From assembly GCF_000213055.1 (NCBI RefSeq), contig NZ_CM001165.1, positions 2,193,445 to 2,257,444 on the forward strand: a DNA stretch of 64,000 nt. Reading direction: 5' to 3'. Below, piece by piece: positions 18,551 to 28,171 of this stretch. A model generated the notes under the pieces. That model was not told the origin of the DNA. It saw only the letters and a program-made list of their open reading frames with translations, and ran no database searches. The translations under genes and the position numbers were made by a program. Source of the DNA: Streptomyces sp. Tu6071. GTDB taxonomy: Bacteria; Actinomycetota; Actinomycetes; Streptomycetales; Streptomycetaceae. The stretch's first letter is position 1. Each line of letters begins with the position of its first letter.

Positions 18551-18572
18551 GTGGCGCGCAGTGTCTATGTGA
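18440..18572 (+). other. Three chained mini-ORFs leading into pta
   Basis: Three ATG-initiated ORFs of 21, 7 and 15 residues overlap stop-to-start: TGATG at 18503-18507 and TATGA at 18524-18528. The third runs across the pta GTG at 18551 in another frame. They could act as an upstream-ORF or coupling cascade, or could be chance. The predicted peptides (MSSPAFSCASRG..., MSAPEFV, MSRETEKYRW...) resemble nothing I know, and none has a good ribosome-binding site. Confidence 0.3.
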
Positions 18573-20632
18573 CCGGGACCGACCGGGGGGACGGGCGGCA
18601 GGTCGTCGAGCTGGGGGTCATGGAGCTGCTGACCCGCCGGGTCGACCGGGTCGCGGTCTTCCGGCCGCTCGTCCACGACGGCCCGGACCGCATGTACGAG
18701 CTGTTCCGCGAGCGCTACCGCCTCTCCCAGCCGCCGGACTCGGTCTTCGGGATGCACTACGCGCGGGCGAGCGCGCTCCAGGCCGAGCAGGGCCTCGACG
18801 AACTCGTCTCGCGGCTCGTGGAGAGCTACCAGCGGCTCGCCGCCGAGTACGACGCCGTCCTCGTGATCGGTACGGACTTCGCGCACACGCAGCTCCCCGA
18901 CGAGCTGGGCTTCAACGCGCGGCTCGCCAACGAGTTCGGGGCCTTCGTGCTGCCCGTCGTGGGCGGCAAGGAGCAGTCGGCGGAGTCGGTGCGCTCCGAG
19001 GCGCACAACGCCTACCACGCCTACGCGGGGCGCGGCTGCGACGTCCTCGCGATGATCGTGAACCGCGTCGCGCCCGCCGACCGCGACCTCGTGCAGGAGC
19101 GCCTCACGGGCCGCGTCGGCGTGCCCGTGTACGTCCTGCCGGACGAGCCGAGCCTGTCGGCGCCGACCGTCGCGCAGATCACGCACACCCTCGGTGGAAC
19201 GGTTCTGCTGGGCGACGAGGCCGGCCTCTCGCGCGACGCGCTCGACTTCGTCTTCGGCGGCGCGACCCTGCCGAACTTCCTGCACGCGCTGACCCCAGGC
19301 TGCCTCGTCGTGACCCCGGGCGACCGCTCGGACCTCGTGGTGGGCGCGCTCGCCGCGCACTCGGCCGGGGCCCCGGCCATCGCGGGCGTCCTGCTGACCC
19401 TCGGCGAGCGCCCCGACCAGGGGATACTGCGGCTCGCCGGACAGCTCGCCCCCGGCACCCCGCTCGTCTCGGTGCCCGGCAACAGCTTCCCGACCGCCAC
19501 CGAGCTGTTCACGCTCGAAGGCCGCCTCGGCGCGGCGACCCCGCGCAAGACGGAGACCGCGCTCGGCCTCTTCGAGCGCTGGGTCAACGGCCCGGCGCTC
19601 CTGGACCGCATCCGCGTCGCGGGCAGCGGCCGGGTCACGCCGATGATGTTCGCGCACAAGCTCATCGAGCAGGCCCGCGCGCACCCCCGCCGCGTCGTCC
19701 TCCCCGAGGGCACCGAGGAGCGCGTGCTGCGCGCGGCGGACGTCCTGCTGCGCCGCTCGGTGTGCGCGCTCACACTGCTCGGCGACCCCGCCGTGATCCG
19801 CAGGAAGGCCGCGGACCTGGGCGTGGACCTCGAAGGCGCCGAGCTGCTCGACCCGCACGACTCCGAGCTGCGCGGGCGCTTCGCGCGCGAGTACGCCGCG
19901 CTGCGGGCGCACAAGGGCGTCACGGAGGAGCTGGCGCACGACGTCGTCGCCGACGTCAACTACTTCGGGACGCTCATGGTGCGGGCCGGGCTCGCCGACG
20001 GCATGGTCTCGGGCGCGGTGCACTCGACGGCGGCGACGATCCGCCCGGCCTTCGAGGTCATCAAGACCCGCCCGGACGCGAAGCTCGTCTCCTCGGCCTT
20101 CTTCATGTGCCTGGCCGACAAGGTCCTCGTCTACGCGGACTGCGCCGTCAACCCCGACCCGGACGCCGAGCAGCTCGCGGACATCGCGATCCAGTCGGCG
20201 ACGACGGCGGCGGCCTTCGGCGTCGAGCCCCGGATCGCGATGCTCTCGTACTCGACGGGCACCTCGGGCTCGGGCGCGGACGTCGACAAGGTGCGGCAGG
20301 CGACGGAGCTGGTGCGGGCCGAGCGCCCCGATCTGCTCATCGAGGGCCCGATCCAGTACGACGCGGCCGTCGAGCCGTCCGTCGCGGCGACGAAGCTCCC
20401 GGACTCTCCGGTCGCGGGACGCGCGACGGTGCTGATCTTCCCGGACCTCAACACGGGCAACAACACCTACAAGGCCGTGCAGCGCTCGGCGGGCGCGGTC
20501 GCGGTCGGCCCGGTCCTCCAGGGCCTGCGCAAGCCCGTCAACGACCTCTCGCGCGGCGCGCTCGTCGAGGACATCGTGAACACGGTCGCCATCACGGCGA
20601 TCCAGGCGGGGCAGACGGCCGCGTCCGGCTGA
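18551..20632 (+). CDS. pta: Phosphate acetyltransferase
   Basis: A 693-residue long-form Pta, which interconverts acetyl-CoA and acetyl phosphate in acetate overflow and assimilation. The N-terminal part (about 1-220) is a P-loop-like, dethiobiotin-synthetase-type domain with a DRTGG-like regulatory domain to about 350. The C-terminal catalytic PTA_PTB domain starts near RARAHPRRVVLPEGTEERVL and includes VSGAVHSTAATIRPAF and the end motif FPDLNTGNNTYKAVQRSA. The GTG at 18551 follows GGAGAAA. It is 131 bases upstream of ackA and probably shares its mRNA. Confidence 0.96.
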   Translation: MARSVYVTGTDRGDGRQVVELGVMELLTRRVDRVAVFRPLVHDGPDRMYELFRERYRLSQPPDSVFGMHYARASALQAEQGLDELVSRLVESYQRLAAEYDAVLVIGTDFAHTQLPDELGFNARLANEFGAFVLPVVGGKEQSAESVRSEAHNAYHAYAGRGCDVLAMIVNRVAPADRDLVQERLTGRVGVPVYVLPDEPSLSAPTVAQITHTLGGTVLLGDEAGLSRDALDFVFGGATLPNFLHALTPGCLVVTPGDRSDLVVGALAAHSAGAPAIAGVLLTLGERPDQGILRLAGQLAPGTPLVSVPGNSFPTATELFTLEGRLGAATPRKTETALGLFERWVNGPALLDRIRVAGSGRVTPMMFAHKLIEQARAHPRRVVLPEGTEERVLRAADVLLRRSVCALTLLGDPAVIRRKAADLGVDLEGAELLDPHDSELRGRFAREYAALRAHKGVTEELAHDVVADVNYFGTLMVRAGLADGMVSGAVHSTAATIRPAFEVIKTRPDAKLVSSAFFMCLADKVLVYADCAVNPDPDAEQLADIAIQSATTAAAFGVEPRIAMLSYSTGTSGSGADVDKVRQATELVRAERPDLLIEGPIQYDAAVEPSVAATKLPDSPVAGRATVLIFPDLNTGNNTYKAVQRSAGAVAVGPVLQGLRKPVNDLSRGALVEDIVNTVAITAIQAGQTAASG

Positions 20633-20763
20633 GGGCGGTATGTCTTACGGGACCTCTCGCCGCACGTCTCAGGGGACGGCTCGCGGGAACCCGTACAGCC
20701 GTCCCCGTTGCCCGCCCGCCCCTCCCCCGCCCTCTTCTCCTCCGGACCCTACGGAAGGCCCCC

Positions 20764-21993
<1,230 letters not shown>

Positions 21994-22198
21994 ATTCACG
22001 CGGGGCGGTCGCGCCGCGATTCCGGGACGCGTTTCCGGGCCGTTTTCACGGTATTCCGGGCGGCCCACCTGAGCGCGGCGGCGCCCATGTGTCGCCCTCT
22101 CCGGCGGTTCTCCCGCTCCGGGAAACCCTTTCGTCTGAGCGGCCCCGCGCCCATGTGTTCTTCCGGTAGTCCGTTAATCCCGCCCCGAAACAAACCGA

Positions 22199-22204
22199 TA
22201 GGAT
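22199..22204 (+). promoter_or_regulatory. -10 box TAGGAT, 7 bases before pyk ATG (leaderless)
   Basis: TAGGAT matches the TAnnnT actinomycete -10 consensus and lies 7 bases before the ATG, so transcription would start at or near the start codon. No ribosome-binding site is present. The upstream 40 bases are AT-rich for this genome. Confidence 0.6.
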
Positions 22205-22211
22205 TTGCCTC

Positions 22212-23642
22212 ATGCGCCGTTCCAAAATCGTCTGCACTCTCGGTCCAGCGGTCGACTCGTACGATCAGCTGAAGGCCCTTATCGAAGCCGGCATGAACGT
22301 GGCCCGGCTCAACATGAGCCACGGCTCGCACGAAGAACACCTCGGGCGTTACCAGCGCGTCCGCGAGGCCGCCGCCGACACCGGCAGGACCGTCGGGGTC
22401 CTCTTCGACCTCCAGGGCCCGAAGATCCGCCTGGAGACCTTCGCCGACGGCCCCGTGGAGCTGGTGCGCGGCGACGAGTTCACCATCACCGTGGAGGACG
22501 TGCAGGGCGACCGCACGATCTGCGGCACGACGTACAAGGGCCTCCCGGGCGACGTCGCCAAGGGCGACCCGATCCTCATCAACGACGGCAACGTCGAGCT
22601 GAAGGTCACCTCGGTCGAGGGCCCCAAGGTGCACACCATCGTCATCGAGGGCGGCGTGGTCTCCGACCACAAGGGCATCAACCTGCCCGGCGCGGCCGTC
22701 AACGTGCCCGCGCTCTCCGAGAAGGACATCGAGGACCTCCGCTTCGCGCTGCGCACCGGGGCCGACATGATCGCGCTCTCCTTCGTGCGCGACGCCTCGG
22801 ACGTCAAGGACGTCCACAAGATCATGGACGAGGAGGGCAAGCGCCTCCCCGTCATCGCGAAGGTCGAGAAGCCGCAGGCCGTCGCCAACATGGAGGAGGT
22901 CGTCCTCGCCTTCGACGCCGTCATGGTGGCGCGCGGCGACCTCGCCGTGGAGTACCCGCTGGAGAAGGTCCCGCTGGTGCAGAAGCGCCTCGTGGAGATG
23001 TGCCGGCGCAACGCGAAGCCGGTGGTCGTGGCGACCCAGATGATGGAGTCCATGATCACCAACTCGCGTCCGACGCGCGCCGAGGCGAGCGACGTCGCGA
23101 ACGCGATCCTGGACGGCGCGGACGCGGTCATGCTGTCGGCCGAGTCGAGCGTGGGCGCGTACCCGATCGAGACCGTCAAGACGATGTCGAAGATCGTCAC
23201 GGCGGCCGAGGAGGCGCTGCTCTCGCAGGGCCTCAAGCCGCTCGACGAGGGCAAGAAGCCGCGCACGCAGAGCGGTTCGGTCGCCCGCGCCGCCGCCGAG
23301 ATCGCGGACTTCCTCGACGCGGACGCGCTCGTCGCCTTCACGCAGTCCGGCGACACCGCGCGCCGCCTGGCCCGCTACCGCACGGCGCAGCCGGTCCTCG
23401 CCTTCACGACGGACGAGTCCACGCGCAACCAGCTCGCGCTGAGCTGGGGCGTGACCCCGTACCTCGTGCCGCACGTGGACACGACGGACGCGATGGTCGA
23501 CCTCGTGGACGCCGAGACGGTCAAGCTGGGCTCGCTCAAGGACGGCGACACCGTGGTCATCACGGCGGGCTCGCCCCCCGGCGTCCCCGGCTCGACGAAC
23601 CTCGTCCGGGTCCACCACCTGGGCGACAACCGGCAGGGCTGA
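22212..23642 (+). CDS. pyk: Pyruvate kinase
   Basis: A 476-residue pyruvate kinase, transferring phosphate from phosphoenolpyruvate to ADP in the last step of glycolysis. Visible motifs are RRSKIVCTLGPAV at the start, RLNMSHGSH, the catalytic Lys region AKVEKPQAV, MVARGDLAVE, and the activation-loop segment ATQMMESMITNSRPTRAE. The B domain interrupts the barrel near residues 70-165. The C-terminal domain (from about 345) would hold any effector site. The gene appears leaderless. It lies 218 bases after ackA. A strong hairpin separates it from the convergent gene downstream. Confidence 0.96.
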   Translation: MRRSKIVCTLGPAVDSYDQLKALIEAGMNVARLNMSHGSHEEHLGRYQRVREAAADTGRTVGVLFDLQGPKIRLETFADGPVELVRGDEFTITVEDVQGDRTICGTTYKGLPGDVAKGDPILINDGNVELKVTSVEGPKVHTIVIEGGVVSDHKGINLPGAAVNVPALSEKDIEDLRFALRTGADMIALSFVRDASDVKDVHKIMDEEGKRLPVIAKVEKPQAVANMEEVVLAFDAVMVARGDLAVEYPLEKVPLVQKRLVEMCRRNAKPVVVATQMMESMITNSRPTRAEASDVANAILDGADAVMLSAESSVGAYPIETVKTMSKIVTAAEEALLSQGLKPLDEGKKPRTQSGSVARAAAEIADFLDADALVAFTQSGDTARRLARYRTAQPVLAFTTDESTRNQLALSWGVTPYLVPHVDTTDAMVDLVDAETVKLGSLKDGDTVVITAGSPPGVPGSTNLVRVHHLGDNRQG

Positions 23643-23665
23643 GCGGGCAGGAACGGCACACGCGT

Positions 23666-23700
23666 GAGGGGCGCCTCCCGGACTTCCGGGGGCGCCCCTC
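23666..23700. terminator. Bidirectional hairpin between pyk and the convergent gene
   Basis: An almost perfect 16-pair stem with a single bulged T, left arm beginning GAGGGGCGCC and right arm ending GGCGCCCCTC, with a 2-3 base loop. It ends 10 bases from the convergent stop codon. Confidence 0.75.
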
Positions 23701-23709
23701 AGGCGTCAC

Positions 23710-25161
23710 TCAACTGCCGCTCTTATCCAGGTAGTTGTGCAGTCCCGGAATGGTGAGCGTGCCGCCGAACTGACCGGCCTGGACGACGGTGACGTCCGTG
23801 AAGAACAGCTCGGGCAGGGTGAGCGGCGGCGGGCTGTCGGGCGTGAAGTCGACCGGGATGAGGCCGAGCAGCTTCCCCTTCAGCTCCTCCGTGTACATCG
23901 TGACCTTGCCGTCGCGGATCTTCGACGTGGAGCCCGGGGCGCCCTTGACGTGCGTCGTGTACGCGCCGGGGCCCACGGCGGTCTGGTGCAGGTCCTTGAT
24001 GTCGATGCCGCTGGCGGTGAACTTGAGGACGTTCTTGATCTTGCCGCTCGCCGTGCGCACCTTGACGATGCCGTCGTAACCGAGCCCGTGCAGGCTCAGC
24101 TTCGTGGTGTGCAGGGTCCAGGGGTCCTCGGCGACGCGCGGGTAGCTCTCGTCCACGTCGGCGTCGGCGAGCGCCTTCGCGTCGTGGGTGGGGCAGGGGT
24201 AGGGCTCGGGCCCGTCGTCCTTGCCCGCGTCCGCCCCGTCGGCCTTCTCGTCCTGCGGGCCCTTGGCGTTCTGCTCCTCGGCCTTGCGGGCGCCCTCGGC
24301 GATGTCCTCCTCGGAGGCACCCGCGGCGCGCGCGGCGTCGCTGAGATCGTCCTTGAGGGTACGGGGCTTGGCGTCGGCGGCCTTGTCGCCCGCGGCGTCC
24401 CCGGCCTCGGAGTCCCCGGCCTCGGAGCCCTTGGACTCGCCGTCCGCGGTCTTGTCCTCGGCCTTGTCCTGCGCCTCGTCCTGGGCCTTGGGGTCCGCCG
24501 CGTCGTCCGCCTTGCCGTCCGCCGCCTTGTCGTCCTCGGCGGGCTTCTCCTCGGCGGACGCGTCCGCGTCCTTCTGGTCCTTCGGCGTGAAGAGGTCCTT
24601 GAGGGCGTCGCCGAGGCCCAGCGGGTCGAGCGGGTTCCTCGTCTCGGAGGCGCTGGGCGTGGGGCTCGCCGAGGGCTCGTCCCGCTCCTTCTTCGCGGTC
24701 TTCGCCCCGGGAGCCGCGTCCGCCTCGTCCTTCCCGGCGGCCGTGCTGCCCGAGCCGTCCTTCGCCTCGTCCTCGGCCTTGTCCTCGGCCTTGTCCTTCG
24801 CCTCGTCCGAGGCGGAGGGGTTCGGCGTCACGGAGGGCGAGGGGGAGGCACCCGGGCTCGCGCTCTCCGAGGGGGAGGGCGAGGGCTTCGTCGAGGCGGA
24901 GGCGGAGCCGGAGGGCTCCTGGCCCGGCTCGTCGGAGCGGGTCACGCAGGGGCCCGGCGCGAACGGCAGGTCGGTCTTGTCGTCGGCGAGCGCGAGGCGC
25001 GGGGTGAGCCCCATGCCGACGAAGACGGCCGTCGGCATGGCCGCGAGGGCCATCGCCTTGCCCGCGGGTATCCGGAACTTGGTCAGGACCGACTTGCGGG
25101 GCGCCGCGTGCCGGGGGCCGGATCTGCGCTCCTCCCCCGGGTGCAGCTCGTCATTCGGCAC
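23710..25161 (-). CDS. Exported low-complexity protein with C-terminal beta domain, third gene of DUF6230/DUF6114 cluster
   Basis: I do not recognise the whole protein. About 483 residues: a short basic N-terminus, a hydrophobic segment (about 35-60; MALAAMPTAVFVGMGLTP) that looks like a signal or anchor, then about 260 residues of Ser/Pro and Lys/Ala/Asp/Glu-rich sequence with repeats such as KAEDKAEDEAKDG. The last 150 residues are ordinary sequence (YPCPTHDAKALADADVDESY to the end) and may form a beta-rich domain like that of its DUF6230 neighbour. The GTG at 25161 overlaps the DUF6114 stop by 11 bases; GTGs at 25170/25173 are alternatives. Probably exported through the membrane and coupled to the neighbouring membrane protein. 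Confidence 0.7.
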   Translation of the reverse strand: MPNDELHPGEERRSGPRHAAPRKSVLTKFRIPAGKAMALAAMPTAVFVGMGLTPRLALADDKTDLPFAPGPCVTRSDEPGQEPSGSASASTKPSPSPSESASPGASPSPSVTPNPSASDEAKDKAEDKAEDEAKDGSGSTAAGKDEADAAPGAKTAKKERDEPSASPTPSASETRNPLDPLGLGDALKDLFTPKDQKDADASAEEKPAEDDKAADGKADDAADPKAQDEAQDKAEDKTADGESKGSEAGDSEAGDAAGDKAADAKPRTLKDDLSDAARAAGASEEDIAEGARKAEEQNAKGPQDEKADGADAGKDDGPEPYPCPTHDAKALADADVDESYPRVAEDPWTLHTTKLSLHGLGYDGIVKVRTASGKIKNVLKFTASGIDIKDLHQTAVGPGAYTTHVKGAPGSTSKIRDGKVTMYTEELKGKLLGLIPVDFTPDSPPPLTLPELFFTDVTVVQAGQFGGTLTIPGLHNYLDKSGS

Positions 25162-25756
25162 GGTGCCCACCACCGTCGGCGAGGTGCGCGAAGGGCCGCC
25201 CGCCGTCCCCGGCAGGGGCGTCGTCCCCGGCGGGTCCGGGCTGTCGCGGCAGTTCGGGGCCGGGGCCCGCGTCCGGGCCGCCCCGGTCCTCGGGGGCGGG
25301 GTCACCGCTCGGGTCGCCCGCCGGGTCGCCCGCCTCGGTCCGCTTCCCGTACGGGCCCTTCTTGTCCGGCACCCAGGCGAGCGCGAGGCTGCCGCCGAAG
25401 AGGGCGAGAAGGAAGCCGACGACGAAACCGCCGAAGTTGGAGACCGGGAGCGAGACCAGGGCGAGGAGGATCGCCGCGACTCCGGCGAAGACCCGTACCT
25501 GTGCCTGGTACCACATCGTCAGGCCGAGGGTGATGAGCAGGACCCCGATGATGAGGGAGCCCGCACCCGCGGTCGTCGACATGCGGACGGTGAGCTGCCC
25601 CAGCTTGAGGTCGTTGTAAGGGATGTAGGCGATGGGTATGCCGCCCAGCAGCGTCAGCACACCGGCCCAGAAGGGCCGGGTGCCCCGCCAGTCGCGGAAC
25701 CGCGTTCGCCAGACGTGCAGTCGGTCGTCGCTCAGCCCTGGGGACTCGGCGCTCAT
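25151..25756 (-). CDS. DUF6114 membrane protein
   Basis: A 201-residue integral membrane protein of a Streptomyces family of unknown function. A cytoplasmic N-terminus of about 35 residues (VWRTRFRDWRGTRPFW) precedes roughly four membrane helices: near 30-50, 60-80, 88-108 and 112-128. It ends in an acidic/Pro/Gly-rich tail of about 65 residues. The ATG at 25756 has GGGAG upstream. It is followed with an 11-base overlap by the low-complexity exported protein, and preceded by the DUF6230 gene, an arrangement I recall as common in Streptomyces. A role in handling the two exported partners is inference. Confidence 0.8.
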   Translation of the reverse strand: MSAESPGLSDDRLHVWRTRFRDWRGTRPFWAGVLTLLGGIPIAYIPYNDLKLGQLTVRMSTTAGAGSLIIGVLLITLGLTMWYQAQVRVFAGVAAILLALVSLPVSNFGGFVVGFLLALFGGSLALAWVPDKKGPYGKRTEAGDPAGDPSGDPAPEDRGGPDAGPGPELPRQPGPAGDDAPAGDGGRPFAHLADGGGHRAE

Positions 25757-25880
25757 GGAAAACAGCTCCCTGGAACCGGCTATGCGTGGATGAAGGGGCA
25801 CGGGGGCGCCCGTGCGGGACGGAGCGGCGCTGCCGTCCCGGCCCGTACGGGGAGGGCCCGCGTGCCGAAGGGCCCGCGCC

Positions 25881-25910
25881 CCGTGGGCGGCCCGCCGGGG
25901 CCGCCCACGG
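25881..25910 (-). terminator. Hairpin after the DUF6230 gene
   Basis: Perfect 13-base arms (CCGTGGGCGGCCC and its complement) around GCCG. A second, bulged stem lies at about 25922-25971. Together they may terminate or attenuate transcription between DUF6230 and DUF6114. Confidence 0.55.
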
Positions 25911-25968
25911 TCGCGAGGTCAGAGCACGGCGGGACGGGAACCCGTGGGGCCCGTCCCGGCGGGAGTGC

Positions 25969-26589
25969 TCAGTAGCACTCCTTGACGCCCTTGTGCAGCG
26001 ACATGTGCAGCCCGCTCAGCTTGAACGTGCCCGCCGTGGTGGCCCAGGCCGTCTGCTTGACGTCCTCGATCGTGGCCTTCCTCGCCTGCTGCGCGAAGCC
26101 ACCGGTGGGGGTGTTCTTCGCGAGCGCGGGGCCGCGGGTCTTGGCCCCCGCCGCCACGCCGATGTCGATGTCCTCGAACGTGGCCTCACCGGAGAGGTCG
26201 TCCAGGTCGACGTAGAGGTTGTGGGCGACCGCCGGCTGGTCCTTCTTCGTACCGGCGCTGAGCTTGAGCGTGATCGTGCCGACGAGCGGGACGTTCGGCG
26301 TCACGACCGACTGGCACATGTTGTACAGCTTGGCGTCGTCGAACGACGAGACGGCCACGGCGTGACCGGTCTTGCCGTCGGACTCGACGTCCATGCCGCC
26401 GTACTGCGCGAAGCCATCACCTTCGAGCCGGTCCGCCGAGACCTTGAACTGCTGGCCCGACACACTGAACGAGGCCGCGAGCGCGCCCTGCGCCACCGCG
26501 ACCCCGATCGCCGCCGTGGCAGCGACACCCGGGACCATGACGACGGCGAAACGACGCCATCTGGTCCCGCCACGAGCGACAGATTCCAT
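25969..26589 (-). CDS. DUF6230 exported protein
   Basis: A 206-residue protein of the DUF6230 family, widespread in Streptomyces and without known function. The N-terminus is basic (RGGTRWRRF), followed by a hydrophobic stretch near 14-38 (VVMVPGVAATAAIGVAVAQG) that ends in Ala-rich sequence and could be a signal or anchor. The remainder is rich in beta-type sequence with two Cys (NMCQS and the C-terminal KECY) that may pair outside the cell. The ATG at 26589 follows AGGAGGAAATC. The large upstream extension in the same frame is unsupported. First gene of a leftward cluster with DUF6114. Confidence 0.82.
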   Translation of the reverse strand: MESVARGGTRWRRFAVVMVPGVAATAAIGVAVAQGALAASFSVSGQQFKVSADRLEGDGFAQYGGMDVESDGKTGHAVAVSSFDDAKLYNMCQSVVTPNVPLVGTITLKLSAGTKKDQPAVAHNLYVDLDDLSGEATFEDIDIGVAAGAKTRGPALAKNTPTGGFAQQARKATIEDVKQTAWATTAGTFKLSGLHMSLHKGVKECY

Positions 26590-26954
26590 GATTTCCTCCT
26601 TCTCGGACGTACATCCCGGGCCCGTGCCGTCCGCCGCTCGGGCGGCGGTCGTGGGCAGGGATGGGAGAAGCGCTACGTCCTCGGGAAGAAGCGCCGGGGA
26701 CTGGCCGCGCACGCAGCGCGCTGATCTCCGGCGATCACCCCCGAGCGACAACCACTTGGCCGCGCCTTCACGCAACCCGTGGACAGGCCCCGCCGACCGG
26801 CGGAGACCCCCCTGTCCCGGCCGGCGCCCGCGAGGACCCCGGCCCGCCCGGTGGGGACCCATGAACCCCCGGGCGCCGATTGGCTGTCGGACCGGAGGCA
26901 GTGGACCGAGCGTGCCCGATCGTGGTGCATTCGGCGGCCCCGCACAAGGGGTTC

Positions 26955-26970
26955 GTTACTGACTAGTAAC
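26955..26970. promoter_or_regulatory. Palindrome GTTACT-GACT-AGTAAC
   Basis: A perfect 6+4+6 inverted repeat with unusually AT-rich arms for this genome. The half-site resembles the second palindrome 130 bases away. Likely an operator for a dimeric regulator, possibly of the TetR type. Confidence 0.5.
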
Positions 26971-27085
26971 GCCGACATGACCGCAGGGCATCGGCCGTGG
27001 CCCCCGATGGCACGGAAAGTCGCTTCGCACAAGGGCGCATAACCGGACATCACCCCACGACGAGCGACGGAAGGTCGGGCTCCTC

Positions 27086-27098
27086 TTACTGCAAGTAA
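27086..27098. promoter_or_regulatory. Palindrome TTACT-GCA-AGTAA
   Basis: A perfect 5+3+5 inverted repeat sharing the TTACT/AGTAA half-sites with the one at 26955-26970 but with a one-base shorter spacer. It directly abuts a terminator hairpin. Confidence 0.45.
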
Positions 27099-27099
27099 C

Positions 27100-27140
27100 A
27101 GCACCCCCTCTTTGCCAAGTTTTGGCAAAGAGGGGGTGCT
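27100..27140 (-). terminator. 41-base perfect hairpin after the thioredoxin-TPR gene
   Basis: Nineteen perfectly paired bases on each side of a 3-base GTT loop; the left arm begins AGCACCCCCTC. It starts 62 bases past the stop of the leftward gene. The arms include CTTTGCCAA/TTGGCAAAG, so it has little of the usual GC-only makeup. It could terminate from either direction. Confidence 0.8.
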
Positions 27141-27202
27141 CACGTCGCCGTGTCGCCAAATCCACCGGGGCACGGAACGGGGGCATATGCCCGGTTACCC
27201 GC

Positions 27203-28171
27203 CTAGAAGAGCACGCGCGCGAGGGCCTGACGGGCCGCCACGACGCGCGGGTCGTCCGGGCCCACGACCTCGAAGAGGTCGAGGAGGCGCAGGCGCGCGG
27301 TGTCGCGCTCCTCGCCGAAGACCTGGCGAATGGTGTCGACGATGCGCCCGAAGGCGTCCTCGACGTGGCCGCCCGCGAGGTCGAGGTCGGCCGCCGCGAG
27401 CTGCGCGGAGACGTCCTTGGGGCGCTCCGCCGCGTCACTGCGGACCTTCGCCGGGTCCAGCTCGGAGACGCGGCGCAGGAGTTCCGCCTGCGCGAGCCCG
27501 AGCTTGGCCTCCGTATTGGCCGGGTCCTCGCTCAGGACGTTGCGGTACGCCCGCACGGCGCCCGCGAAGTCGCCGGAGTCGAGGGCTTCCACGGCGGCCT
27601 GGAGGAGGTGGTCGTAGGGGCCCGCGGGCTCCTCCTCGGCGGGGGCGCGCTCGGCGGCGGAGGCGTCGACCTGGATTCCGGTGAGGCCGAAGCGCTCCTC
27701 GCCGACCTGGATGAGCTGGTCGAGGATCTGGCGGATCTGCTCCTCGGGCGCGGCGCCCTGGAAGAGCGGGAGCGCCTGACCGGCGACGACGGCGAAGACG
27801 GCGGGGATGCCCTGGACACCGAACTGCTGCAACAGCATCTGGTTCGCCTCGGCGTCGACGCGCGCGAGGACGAACCGGCCGTTGTACTCGACGGCGAGGC
27901 GTTCGAGCACGGCGCTCAGCGCGGCCGAGGGCTCGGCCCGCGGGACCTGGAAGTCGATGACGACGGGGACTTCGGTGGAGAGCTGGAGCACCTCGTGCTC
28001 GAAGCCCGCCTCGTCGACGTCGATGACGAGCCCCGAGGGCGGGACCGCTCCCGTGTCGCCCGCGCGGGCACGCTCGGCGCGGGCCTGCTCGGCCTTGGCC
28101 TTGGCCTCCTGGGCCGCCTTCACCGCGGCGAGGTCGACGACCCCGCTCATGGACATGTTCCGTGGCTGCAT
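27203..28171 (-). CDS. Thioredoxin-fold/TPR protein lacking the active-site cysteines (CnoX/YbbN-like)
   Basis: A 322-residue protein with an Ala/Lys/Glu-rich helical lead (to about 55), a thioredoxin fold (about 60-165; VVIDFQVPRAEPS, YNGRFVLARVDAEANQML, VQGIPAVFAVV) and tetratricopeptide-like helices to the end. Where thioredoxin has WCxxC this protein has FQVPRAEPS, so it cannot do dithiol chemistry. That matches the CnoX (YbbN) family of holdase chaperones, which hand unfolded proteins to DnaK or GroEL. The ATG at 28171 is preceded by GGGGGAGGA. A longer upstream frame is not supported. It is divergent from a TetR gene. Confidence 0.88.
   Translation of the reverse strand: MQPRNMSMSGVVDLAAVKAAQEAKAKAEQARAERARAGDTGAVPPSGLVIDVDEAGFEHEVLQLSTEVPVVIDFQVPRAEPSAALSAVLERLAVEYNGRFVLARVDAEANQMLLQQFGVQGIPAVFAVVAGQALPLFQGAAPEEQIRQILDQLIQVGEERFGLTGIQVDASAAERAPAEEEPAGPYDHLLQAAVEALDSGDFAGAVRAYRNVLSEDPANTEAKLGLAQAELLRRVSELDPAKVRSDAAERPKDVSAQLAAADLDLAGGHVEDAFGRIVDTIRQVFGEERDTARLRLLDLFEVVGPDDPRVVAARQALARVLF

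Larger units (their letters stand above)
26590..27202. promoter_or_regulatory. 613-base intergenic region upstream of DUF6230
   Basis: No coding potential that I trust. It contains two similar palindromes (26955-26970 and 27086-27098), a 41-base perfect hairpin (27100-27140) that ends the upstream thioredoxin-like gene, and a moderately AT-rich stretch near 27040-27100. The unusually long leader and the operators suggest regulated expression of DUF6230-DUF6114. Confidence 0.6.
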
